A stretch of 64,000 nucleotides of DNA from Streptosporangium album. GTDB taxonomy: Bacteria > Actinomycetota > Actinomycetes > Streptosporangiales > Streptosporangiaceae. Of this stretch, positions 63,501 to 64,000 are shown piece by piece. How positions within the stretch are numbered: the first letter of the stretch is position 1; each line of letters starts with the position of its first letter. Both the position numbers and the translations under genes were made by a program. The DNA lies in contig NZ_JACHJU010000004.1 of assembly GCF_014203795.1 (NCBI RefSeq), forward strand, positions 1 through 64,000. The letters run 5' to 3'. A model generated the notes under the pieces. That model was not told the DNA's origin and made no database searches. It was given only the letters and a program-made list of their open reading frames with translations.

Positions 63501-64000
63501 CCAGCACGAACCGGCCCGGGTTCTCCGACTGCGCGCTGCGGACCAGACCCCACACCGCCGCTGCCGCGAGATCGGTGAGCGAGTCCCCCTCGCGCGCCAC
63601 CACCGCGCCCCGAGTGATCACCACCAGGCGGCCGTCACCGCTGGGCTCATCGGCCAGCCATTCCTGCACCAGGTTCAGAACCCGCGCGCTCAGCTCGTGC
63701 GCCGACTCCACCACCCCGGCCGCCGGATCCGAGACCATCTCCGCCAGCACCGCGTCCGTCACCGCCTCGGCCGGGACACGGTGCGGCAACCCGGTCCACT
63801 CCACGGCGAACAGCGCGTCTCGGCCGCTGGGAAGGTCACCGGCCGAGAACGGCCGCAGCACCAGTGACCGCGCCGACAACACCGGCTCCCCCGCGACGTC
63901 CACAGCCGTCACGGAAACCGAGTCGTCGCCGGTCTTGACCAGGCGTACTCGCAACACCGACGCACCGGAGGCGTGCAGGCGCACCCCACCCCACGAGAAC
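39562..64000 (-). CDS. Type I modular PKS C, AmphI/NysI-like, 5' end beyond window
   Basis: At least 8,145 residues are seen. With the missing KS-AT-DH of its first module the protein would be near 9,600 residues, the size class of the six-module AmphI/NysI. Order: C1 = (DH end)-KR-ACP; C2 = KS-AT-KR-ACP; C3 = KS-AT(methylmalonyl)-KR-ACP; C4 = KS-AT-KR-ACP; C5 = KS-AT-KR(inactive)-ACP; C6 = KS-AT-KR-ACP, then an acidic C-terminal docking tail ending near 39565. Only C3 uses methylmalonyl; the others seen use malonyl. The predicted products are alkene, OH, methyl+OH, OH, ketone, OH. The frame runs off the right edge; an in-frame GTG at 63984 is not a start, because the DH motif FSWGGV continues upstream of it. 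There is no thioesterase, so another subunit must accept the chain. The PaaK-like gene overlaps its stop. Confidence 0.97.
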   Translation of the reverse strand, partial: FSWGGVRLHASGASVLRVRLVKTGDDSVSVTAVDVAGEPVLSARSLVLRPFSAGDLPSGRDALFAVEWTGLPHRVPAEAVTDAVLAEMVSDPAAGVVESAHELSARVLNLVQEWLADEPSGDGRLVVITRGAVVAREGDSLTDLAAAAVWGLVRSAQSENPGRFVLVDLDEASPEALAAVLASGEPQAAIRQGEILVPRLARVGDDPDGESRDGRAWDPEGTVLITGGTGALGTLLARHVVAERGIRHLLLAGRRGMDAPGAVELWADLVARGADVTIAACDVAEPSQLAALLALVDPEHPLTAIIHAAGVLDDGTMPSLSAERLDAVLRPKVDAAWHLHRLTRELDLAAFVLLSSVAGTVGAAGQGNYAAANAFLDMLAEHRRAEGLPGVSLAWGPWAQDTGMAGALDDVQARRMARAGMSAFTADEGLALFGVAVRAGRPVVAPVRIDLAAVRAHGEVPHLLRGLVRAARRSAASGSAAAGGALVRWLAGMERADGLRAVLDIVRTQVALVLGHASPDLVDARREFRELGFDSLTALELRDGLSRATGLRLPATQVFDYPTPVVLAEFLLDEVLGAQHDVAVPAAVMPVADDPVVIVGMSCRYPGGVTSPEDLWRLVAEGRDVITGFPVNRGWDLGSIYHPDADHAGSSYTRQGGFLHDAAEFDADFFGMSPREAMATDPQQRLLLEASWEAVERAGIDPVSLRGSSTGVFAGVMYSDYSGMLGASEFEGYRGTGTAASVVSGRVSYTLGLQGPAVTVDTACSSSLVAVHLATQALLAGECELALAGGVTVMATPGAFVEFSRQRGLSADGRCKSFADAADGVSWAEGVGVLVLERLSDARRNGHEVLAVVRGSAINQDGASNGLTAPNGPSQRRVIRQALAGARLSPAEVDVVEGHGTGTTLGDPIEAQALLATYGRERPEDRPLLLGSIKSNIGHTQAAAGVAGVIKMIMAMRYGIVPKTLHVDAPSSHVDWAAGAVELLTEAREWPETGRPRRAAVSSFGFSGTNAHLVIEQDGGAGTLPVVRQVTGLPLPVSGRTEQAVREQAARLLSHLEERPDVDLADVAFSLATTRSAFEHRAAVLAEDRDGALAGLRALATGRAGAVRGQVMDDRRTAFLFTGQGAQRVGTGLELYERFPVFAQALDEVLSHLDPSLREALFSDAGLLDRTEYTQPALFALEVALYRLVESYGVRPDALVGHSIGELVAAHIAGVLTLEDACVLVTARGRLMQALPAGGAMVAIQATEEEVLASLAGRESEVSVAAVNGPMSVVIAGAESAVLAVTAGWAARDRRTKRLRVSHAFHSPLMEPMLAQFQTVAESMTYHPPRIPVVSNVTGALATDELCTSGYWVRHVREAVRFRDGILALHQAGVTAFLEIGPGGVLTAMAQDALPQQADALLVPVLRGDGDERVALMTALAELHVNGVGVDWRVLARGGRRVELPTYAFQHESFWPEPAARQVGDPADARLWEAVERGDAGDVAAILGLSLEDPSSLDTLLPALSSWRRSRGEASTLDSWRYRVEWLPRRTPPLAVLEGTWLVVTADGIADGDVVGALEGHGARVERFPVDGTDGGRAALADRLRGLGEISGVVSMPAEDGLALTVALLQALGDAEIDAPLWCLTRGAVSATAGDRVTSPLQAQVWGMGRVAALEHPKRWGGLIDLPDVVAGRAAPGLAGVLAGMDGEDQVAVRATGVFGRRLRRRPVTPGQERSSGRVPGSGGTVLITGGTGALGAATARWLASGGGAARLVLTSRRGMDAPGAIELCDELVALGAEVSVVTCDVADREALAAVLEAIPADHPLTGVVHAAGVSQAVAPLDQADAAELAAVMTAKVAGAANLADLTGDRELDFFVLFSSVAGVWGGAGQGAYAAANAYLDALAEHLRARGVAATSVAWGAWAEAGMAVEETMADYLLRRGLAFLPPVLAIRELSRAVGGEDAVVTVADVDWDRFYPVFTSARRSHLFSELAEVRAERESAAGDPAFIAKLRDMSEKDQRRTLLELVRTEVTAVLRHASAQAVAERRAFRELGFDSLTAVELRKRLVTVTGLALPSTLVFDHPTPAALVDFLRAQVVQEADADAARTVAAGPADEPIAIIGMACRFPGGVGSPEHLWELVTDEADAISGFPADRGWDTAGLYDPDPDHSGTTYSLDGGFLHDAGDFDPGFFGISPREALTMDPQQRLLLETAWEAIERAGIEPSELRGSPTGTFIGSSYQEYGSNAPDAEGHQVTGTIPSVLSGRVSYVLGLEGPAVTVDTACSSSLVAMHLACQSLRNGESSLALAGGVTVMTTPVSFVAFSRQRALAADGRCKAFSDAADGMSLAEGAGLLVLERLSDARRNGHPILAVVRGSAVNQDGASNGLTAPNGPSQQRVIRQALAGARLSPAEVDAIDAHGTGTALGDPIEVQALLATYGQGRENPFLVGSVKSNIGHTQSAAGVASVIKMVMAMRHGLLPKTLHVGTPSSHVDWASGAVEPLTEAVAWPETGRPRRAAVSSFGISGTNAHAILEQAPAPETPAGAVDGDHRHGPVPWVVSGRTAEALRAQAGRLAAHVDEHDPLDVGFSLVTSRSAFEHRAVVVRGEREALTAAVRAVAAGEPSPGVVQGVADVEGKTVFVFPGQGAQWAGMGASLLKESPVFAERIAECALALSRYVDWSLIDVLRQAEGAPSLERVDVVQPVSFAVMVSLAAMWRAHGVEPDAVIGHSQGEIAAACVAGALSLEDAALVVAVRSQAIARRLAGAGAMMSVSLPERDVEERLSPWKERISVAAVNGPRSVVVSGDLDAIEELSQRLTGEGVRARRVAVDYASHSAHVEWLQEELPRALAAITPERAGVPFLSTVTGEWLDGTELDAGYWYRNLRQAVRFELAVRRLLDEGHRAFVEVSPHPVLTGAIQETTEGSAEGTVVAGTLRRDQGGAERFLTSLAEVFVRGLPVDWRAAFDGSGARRVELPTYAFQRERFWIQRAEPGKPGSVDERFWTAVEQEDLDSLASGLDVGQEALAAVLPALSSWRRRQRARSTLDSWRYRVEWRPVTGLASVSLAGTWLLVTTEGVADEDVADALTAHGARVHRIVLDESHLDREVLARAFTEPVSGVVSLLALAEQPAERHPELTAGLALTVALVQALGDADIDAPLWCLTHGAVSTGRADPVTNPVQAQVQGVGWTAALEHPRRWGGLIDLPAGTLDQRAARRLASALAGGDEDQLAIRPSGLFTRRVVPAADREPERRWTPRGTTLITGGTGTLAPHVARWVAGRGAEHVVLVSRSGMDAPGAPELVAELGAAVTVEKCDVSDRDSLAGLLTKLRAEGHVIRTVVHAAASIELHSLNEITLEAFAEVVRAKVLGARHLDELLDTDELDAFVLFSSMAGMWGSGRHAAYVAGNAFLGALAQNRRSRGLPATSISWGIWSDDRELGRVDPEQILRSGLVFMEPDLALEGLGHALAGEEPVLAIADIDWERYFPVFTSVRQSRLFDELPAVRDLAEKPASTAGVGEFVTRLRGLPAAERDRLLAELVRAQAATALGHTSADAVADRRAFRDLGFDSVTAVDLRNRLAAATGLTLPSTVVFDHPNLESLAAFLRAEIAGSVAGPVAVAGQVRSGADEPIAIIGMACRYPGGVHSPEHLWQVVLDGVDAISGFPADRGWDAEGLYDPDPGRPGKTYSTQGGFLHDTAEFDADFFGISPREALAMDPQHRIVLETAWEAVERAGIAPTSLRGSLTGAFIGASYADYGTAMAGQGEGLEGHLVTGTVPSILSGRVSYLLGLEGPAVTLDTACSSSLVALHMACQSLRDGESSLALAGGVTVMSTPDAFIGFSRQRAMAPDGRCKAYSDSADGMSLAEGVGLLLVERLSDAQRNGHPILAVIRGSAINQDGASNGLTAPNGLAQQRVIRQALANAGVSPAEVDAVEGHGTGTALGDPIEARALLATYGQDRDDPLLLGSVKSNIGHTQMASGVAGVIKMVMAMRHGLLPRTLHVDAPSSHVDWSSGAIALLTEQREWVRAGRPRRAAVSSFGLSGTNAHAILEEAPPAAARVRQTEPVVVPVLVSGVDGRALRHQAGRLLSLLEESPELHLTDVAFSLATSRSHLDHRAALAGWDREELVEGLRSLAEGRLTGVPVVRGSLAFMFTGQGGQRAEMGRELYDRFPAFAEALDEVLSHLDAHLDRPLREVLFAPAGTADAVLLDETGYTQPALFAFQVAGFRLLESWGVKPDHLMGHSVGEIAAAHVAGVLSLPDACALVAARARLMQALPAGGAMLAVQAGEEEVLPLLAGREERVSIAAVNSPVSLVVSGEEDDVLEIAAHFAAEGRLTKRLQVSHAFHSPRMDAMLDDFHRVASGLSYAPPQIPIVSNLTGEQADADLLRSAEYWVEHIRRPVRFGDGVRALAEQGVVTFLELGPDAVLTAVVTEYLADRPEVRTIPLVRRDRAERRAVTDAVARLHVRGVAVDWREFFDGTGAEAVDLPTYAFQRRRFWPDAKAVPAASDAADAGFWDAVERGDVTALSADLGVGGETLEAVLPALSSWRRRRKERSAVDGWRYRSVWKPLPPSSPGARGRLLVVVPEGEAWAASLADALGGDRIEVGEPDRAVLAARIRELCSAGPQPAGIVSLLALDERELADHPGVPAGLAATVVLAQVLGDSGTQAPLWCVTRGAVSVGRSEPVTRPVQAAVWGLGRSMALEQPHLWGGLVDLPENLDSVTTSRLVDALTGGEDQLAVRSSGVFGRRLVHAPLRADVAQAGLFGAGTVLITGGAGGIGSQVARWAARGGAAHVLLVGRRGPDAPGAAELRDELTALGARVSVVACDVADRDALTAMLAGIPQDLPLTAVFHTAGMLDDGVLDGITPERLSTVLRSKAVGAFNLHELTEHLDLSAFVLFSSTSATFGSPGQAGYAAANAVLDALAEYRRARGLTATSIAWGPWAGSGMAADDTVANRLRRAGLEPLPPGLAVVALRQAMEHGDTTLTVADVDWTRFAGVFGAIRLVSDLPELARAADQAGTAEPAFHRRLAGLSPSERSRAVLDLLRGMVAAVLGHDDADGIAPDRPFKDLGFDSLTTVELRNALAAATGLALPTTLLFDQPNPGVLADFLLGELFGERETLVPAVRAAAEDGDPIVIVGMSCRFPGGVSSPEELWRMLADGGDGISAFPGDRGWDLKALAAGLSATTVGGFLSDATEFDAEFFGISPREALAMDPQQRLVLEVSWEALERAGIDPMGLRGSDAGVFVGTNGQDYIGLLKSSAEDVRGHVATGTTASVMSGRLSYTLGLEGPAVTVDTACSSSLVALHWAARALRGGECSLALAGGVSVMSSPDSFVEFSVQGGLAPDGRCKAFSDAADGTGWSEGVGMLVLERLSDARRNGHPVLAIVRGSAINQDGASNGLTAPNGPSQQRVIRRALAAAGLSPAEVDAVEAHGTGTALGDPIEAQALLATYGQDRDHPLWLGSIKSNLGHTQAAAGVAGVIKMVLAMRHGLLPRTLHAEVPSSHVDWSSGAVEPLAEARDWARYGRPLRAGVSAFGISGTNAHVILEEAPAEVRGQESQAGERRQAAVVPWVVSGRTPEALRAQVERVVTAGRALDPLDVGYSLTSRSMFRHRAVLLAGADGVTEIARGEAAPIGGLSAMVFAGQGSQRPGMGRELYDRFPVFARALDAVLAQLDVELDRPLRTILFAETGSPEAELIDQTQWTQPALFAVEVALFRLAESWGLLPDLVAGHSIGEIAAAHVAGVLTLADACTLVAARGRLMQALPAGGAMVSVQATEDEVLRMLDGRELSIAAVNGPSAVVIAGAEEPVTEIAARFVTEGRKATRLSVSHAFHSPLMDPMVEEFRRAIRGLRFSPPAIPFVSSLTGELAVAERLCSPDYWVEHARQAVRFADSVRTLRGSGVSTFIELGPDGVLSAMTQHCLAGDGTEAGTLVVPLLRKDRGEESSAVDALVRLQVHGLAVDWRPLFAGCGARRVDLPTYAFQRRRFWPEAVAGGQAADPVDAEFWAAVERADVESVAATLEVEADSLSALVPALSSWRRARREHTLVDSWRYRVVWKPLARLPSGGPSGRWLVAVPAGQGAEVLDIVGAALAGSDALVRLDVTRADRATLAVRLAELRAHEAFAGVISLLALAGTDDAGLPGRNRADGAELAGVALTAALLQALGDAGVAAPLWCVTRGAVSVGRSDVPPHPEQAAVWGLGRVAALENPGRWGGMIDLPGTLDRRVIARFAGVLAGGESEAALRASGVFGRRLVPAAGGDGSWRPRGTVLVAGDTGASGERIARWAADAGAERVVLAGRPGSAEPSDPRVTVRYCDPADREALAAVLAEFPPDAVIYADEPAAPATLDGTEPADLTVAVTDHVAGAANLDALLHDRELDAFVLFCSVAGVWGVAGRAASAAAEAVRDALIEARRSRGLTGIAVSWSAWADGGVAGGDGMDRHLRLNGLPALAPELALGALGRVVAGGESAMTVADVAWELFAPAFLALRPTPLLDEIPQAKVADEVHDGEPALRERLLGLPAAERTRLVLDLVTAKAAAVLGHADGAAVDAGRAFREFGFDSLTAVDLRNQLKAATGLALPATLVFDHPTPEDLAGHLVGQLLGEVEPGEDTGTRPAVPIDDSIVIVGMSCRFPGGVRSPEDLWRLVGDEADAVGPFPTGRGWDLAVLAQGGPDGRGRSAAAEGGFLYDVADFDPGFFGISPREAMVMDPQQRLVLEAVWEALERAGVDPAGLRGDEVGVYVGATGGDYQPPRDHLGHAQTAQAASVISGRVSYAFGLVGPAVTVDTACSSSLVALHLAAQALRSGECSLALAGGVTVMSTPVGFIEFGELGALSPDGRCKAFSDAADGTGWAEGVGMLVVERLSDARRNGHRVLAILRGSAVNQDGASNGFTAPSGPSQRRVIRRALADAGLASSDVDVVEAHGTGTKLGDPIEAQALLETYGRHRERPVLLGSVKSNIGHTQAAAGVAGVIKMVMAMRHGIAPKTLHVDAPSAHVDWSAGAVELLTEARPWPAAGRPRRAAISSFGATGTNSHVIIEEPPPTEASVDPAVVRPGLLPVPLSAKTPTAVRAQARRLLDHLADHSEIGLAELALSLATTRSSFRRRLAVLAASREELLDGLTAVADGSPAPHVIEGRVGRAGRTAFLFTGQGAQRAGMGRELYERFPVFADALDAVLAHLDVRLDRPLREILFAAADTQEAVLLDQTGWTQPALFAVEVALFRLLESWQLTPDVLAGHSVGELAAAHVAGVLSLEDACALVAARATLMQRLPAGGAMVAIQATEEEVLPLLDGHEVSLAAVNGPEAVVIAGAERAVLDVAGVLEERGRKTRRLRVSHAFHSPLMEPMLEDFRAVAKRLTYAPPRIPVISNVTGGLATDELCSPDYWVEHVRGTVRFADGIRAAHEAGVTRYVEIGPDGTLTAMAGDMLPPEAEVELVPLLRRDRDEREAVVTALARLHVGGLSPDWAAVFSGTGAGFVDLPTYAFQHERFWPEPVRTAGRQDHGSAIDAWRYRITWQPLIGEPPGRRASGPWLVVLPARQAAGAWTDAVPDALGLLGAEVVRLEVPDLTATPEDRVALAERLRAHAGPYAGVVSLLSLRTPSEAADVPEGLVMTTLLLQALGDAGVDAPLWCLTSGAVAAGPGDAVRSPAQAAVWGLGLVAALEQPQRWGGLIDLPDSVDRAAVRRLASLLSGAAGEDQAAVRVTGTYVRRLVRAHAGPSGDWKPYGTVLITGGTGALGGHVARWLAGTGVEHLLLVSRRGPDAPGAAELRHELEGLGTRVTVAACDTADRDALAALLGGIPAEHPLTAVVHAAGVVDDGVVDGLTQDRLETVFRAKVTSAFLLDELTRDLDLPAFVLFSSATGTLGSLGQGNYAAANAVLDALAGWRRDRGLAATSVAWGPWAGSGMADAAAAQEASRRMGVRPMDPGLAVAALGGLVAGGEPASVVADIDHERFVRSYTVGRPSPLLRELPRYRELTERYGTAADDTQPVSALRNRLAALPGAERRGVVIDLLLGQIAMVLGHAGRETIDADQPFRDLGFDSLGAIELRNRLTAATGLKLPSTLIFDYPTPEALAAHVIARLLPDTEGAAIVDEEEARVRALFASLSMARLREIGVLDALLHLSGGDQAAPAGDDADDAIDSMGLDELVRAALDGGAS
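39570..39573 (-). promoter_or_regulatory. Ribosome binding site of the PaaK-like ligase inside PKS C
   Basis: GGAG on the minus strand, 4 nt before the ATG at 39565 and within the last codons of PKS C. Together with the ATGA stop-start overlap it indicates translational coupling. Confidence 0.6.
39785..44183 (-). other. PKS module C6 (KS-AT(malonyl)-KR-ACP)
   Basis: Leaves a beta-hydroxyl. KS is about 44183-42920 with DTACSSS. The AT is about 42620-41580, with GHSVGE and HAFH near 42030, so malonyl. No DH. The KR (about 40868-40310) has VDD at the B-type position and intact Ser/Tyr/Asn. The ACP Ser codon is 39913-39915 (LGFDSL). Followed by the C-terminal docking tail. Equivalent to module 14 of AmphI/NysI (C11-OH) if the orthology holds. 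Confidence 0.9.
44232..48662 (-). other. PKS module C5 (KS-AT(malonyl)-inactive KR-ACP)
   Basis: Predicted to leave a ketone. KS is about 48662-47415. The AT is about 47135-46085, with GHSIGE and HAFH near 46550. The KR region (about 45250-44730) keeps the fold but is degenerate. The nucleotide loop reads AGDTGASG instead of GGTGALG. The catalytic Lys of AKVAGAANL is His, the catalytic Tyr is Ser (44848-44850) and the catalytic Asn is Glu (44836-44838). The catalytic Ser is kept. The ACP Ser codon is 44359-44361. Equivalent to module 13 of AmphI/NysI, which also leaves a ketone. Confidence 0.9.
48712..53183 (-). other. PKS module C4 (KS-AT(malonyl)-KR-ACP)
   Basis: Leaves a beta-hydroxyl. 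KS is about 53183-51920. The AT is about 51620-50580, with GHSVGE and HAFH near 51033, so malonyl. The KR (about 49760-49215) has LDD (B-type) and Pro at the position used to mark B2 (FGSPGQAGY). The malonyl unit gives no alpha-methyl for it to set. The ACP Ser codon is 48835-48837. Confidence 0.9.
53238..57717 (-). other. PKS module C3 (KS-AT(methylmalonyl)-KR-ACP)
   Basis: Adds the only methyl branch made by PKS C and leaves a hydroxyl. KS is about 57717-56460. The AT is about 56155-55110, with GHSQGE near 55875 and YASH near 55566, so methylmalonyl. The KR (about 54300-53740) lacks LDD and has [11 protein letters not shown], with Trp and His as in A2-type KRs, which give an L-hydroxyl with an epimerised methyl. 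Tyr and Asn are present (YVAGN). The ACP Ser codon is 53362-53364. The methyl is the predicted P450 target. Confidence 0.92.
57765..62219 (-). other. PKS module C2 (KS-AT(malonyl)-KR-ACP)
   Basis: Leaves the first hydroxyl after the polyene. KS is about 62219-60955. The AT is about 60655-59640, with GHSIGE and HAFH near 60087, so malonyl. The KR (about 58835-58270) has no LDD but has [11 protein letters not shown], with Trp but Gln at the His position, so A1-type (L-hydroxyl). The ACP Ser codon is 57892-57894. Equivalent to module 10 of AmphI/NysI, whose C19-OH carries the sugar. Confidence 0.9.
62268..64000 (-). other. PKS module C1 (end of DH-KR-ACP, rest outside window)
   Basis: The right edge cuts inside the [16 protein letters not shown] is the DH C-terminal block seen in all DH modules of PKS A and B and absent from C2-C6, so a DH is present, although its catalytic His is outside the window. 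The KR (about 63350-62780) has LDD (B-type) and an intact catalytic set. The ACP Ser codon is 62395-62397. Predicted product: the alkene that closes the polyene just before the polyol head. Confidence 0.85.

Noticed and set aside
63900-63984. Apparent start of PKS C at 63984
   Set aside because: The codon is a GTG inside the DH block FSWGGVRLH. The frame continues to the window edge, so the gene is 5'-truncated by the window.

Overview
This window is part of a giant type I modular polyketide synthase (PKS) gene cluster from a high-GC actinomycete (Streptomyces/Nonomuraea/Actinomadura-like; the genus cannot be resolved by eye). Almost every base is coding. There are seven real genes: three multimodular PKS genes on the minus strand, a plus-strand cassette of glycosyltransferase, cytochrome P450 and ferredoxin, and a minus-strand PaaK-like adenylate-forming enzyme. 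Long ORFs antisense to the PKS genes are GC-driven shadows.

Layout, left to right. 1-13447 (-): PKS A, three modules seen, 3' end outside the window. 13487-35164 (-): PKS B, four complete modules, in one operon with A (B first, 39-nt gap). 35165-35348: divergent intergenic region with an 8-bp inverted repeat. 35349-38115 (+): glycosyltransferase, CYP105-like P450 and 3Fe-4S ferredoxin, ending in a hairpin terminator. 38147-39565 (-): PaaK-like ligase, its start codon overlapping the stop of PKS C (ATGA). 39562-64000 (-): PKS C, five complete modules plus the DH end-KR-ACP of a sixth; its 5' end is outside the window. No gene-free stretch exceeds 184 bases.

Function. PKS C predicts, in order: alkene; OH (A1-type KR); methyl branch plus OH (A2-type KR); OH (B-type); ketone, because the KR has lost its catalytic Lys, Tyr and Asn; OH (B-type). 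This is the order of groups in the C20-C11 head of amphotericin/nystatin-type polyenes, which is built there by the six-module AmphI/NysI. The neighbouring glycosyltransferase, P450 and ferredoxin match the genes that glycosylate this head and oxidise its methyl branch. PKS B then predicts a conjugated triene followed by a saturated methyl-branched unit. PKS A predicts an alkene, a second saturated methyl-branched unit and a further methylmalonate-type unit. That B/A half is not what follows the head in classical polyenes. The window therefore looks like part of a polyene-head macrolide pathway with an unusual other half. No loading module, thioesterase, sugar-biosynthesis gene or regulator is visible here.

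The PKS genes carry long exact internal repeats (932 bp between the ER-KR regions of A2 and B4; at least 565 bp between the ATs of A2 and A3). These indicate recent module duplication or gene conversion and are a risk for short-read assembly. Domain limits below are read by eye and accurate to tens of bases; motif and ACP serine positions were checked against the reading frame.
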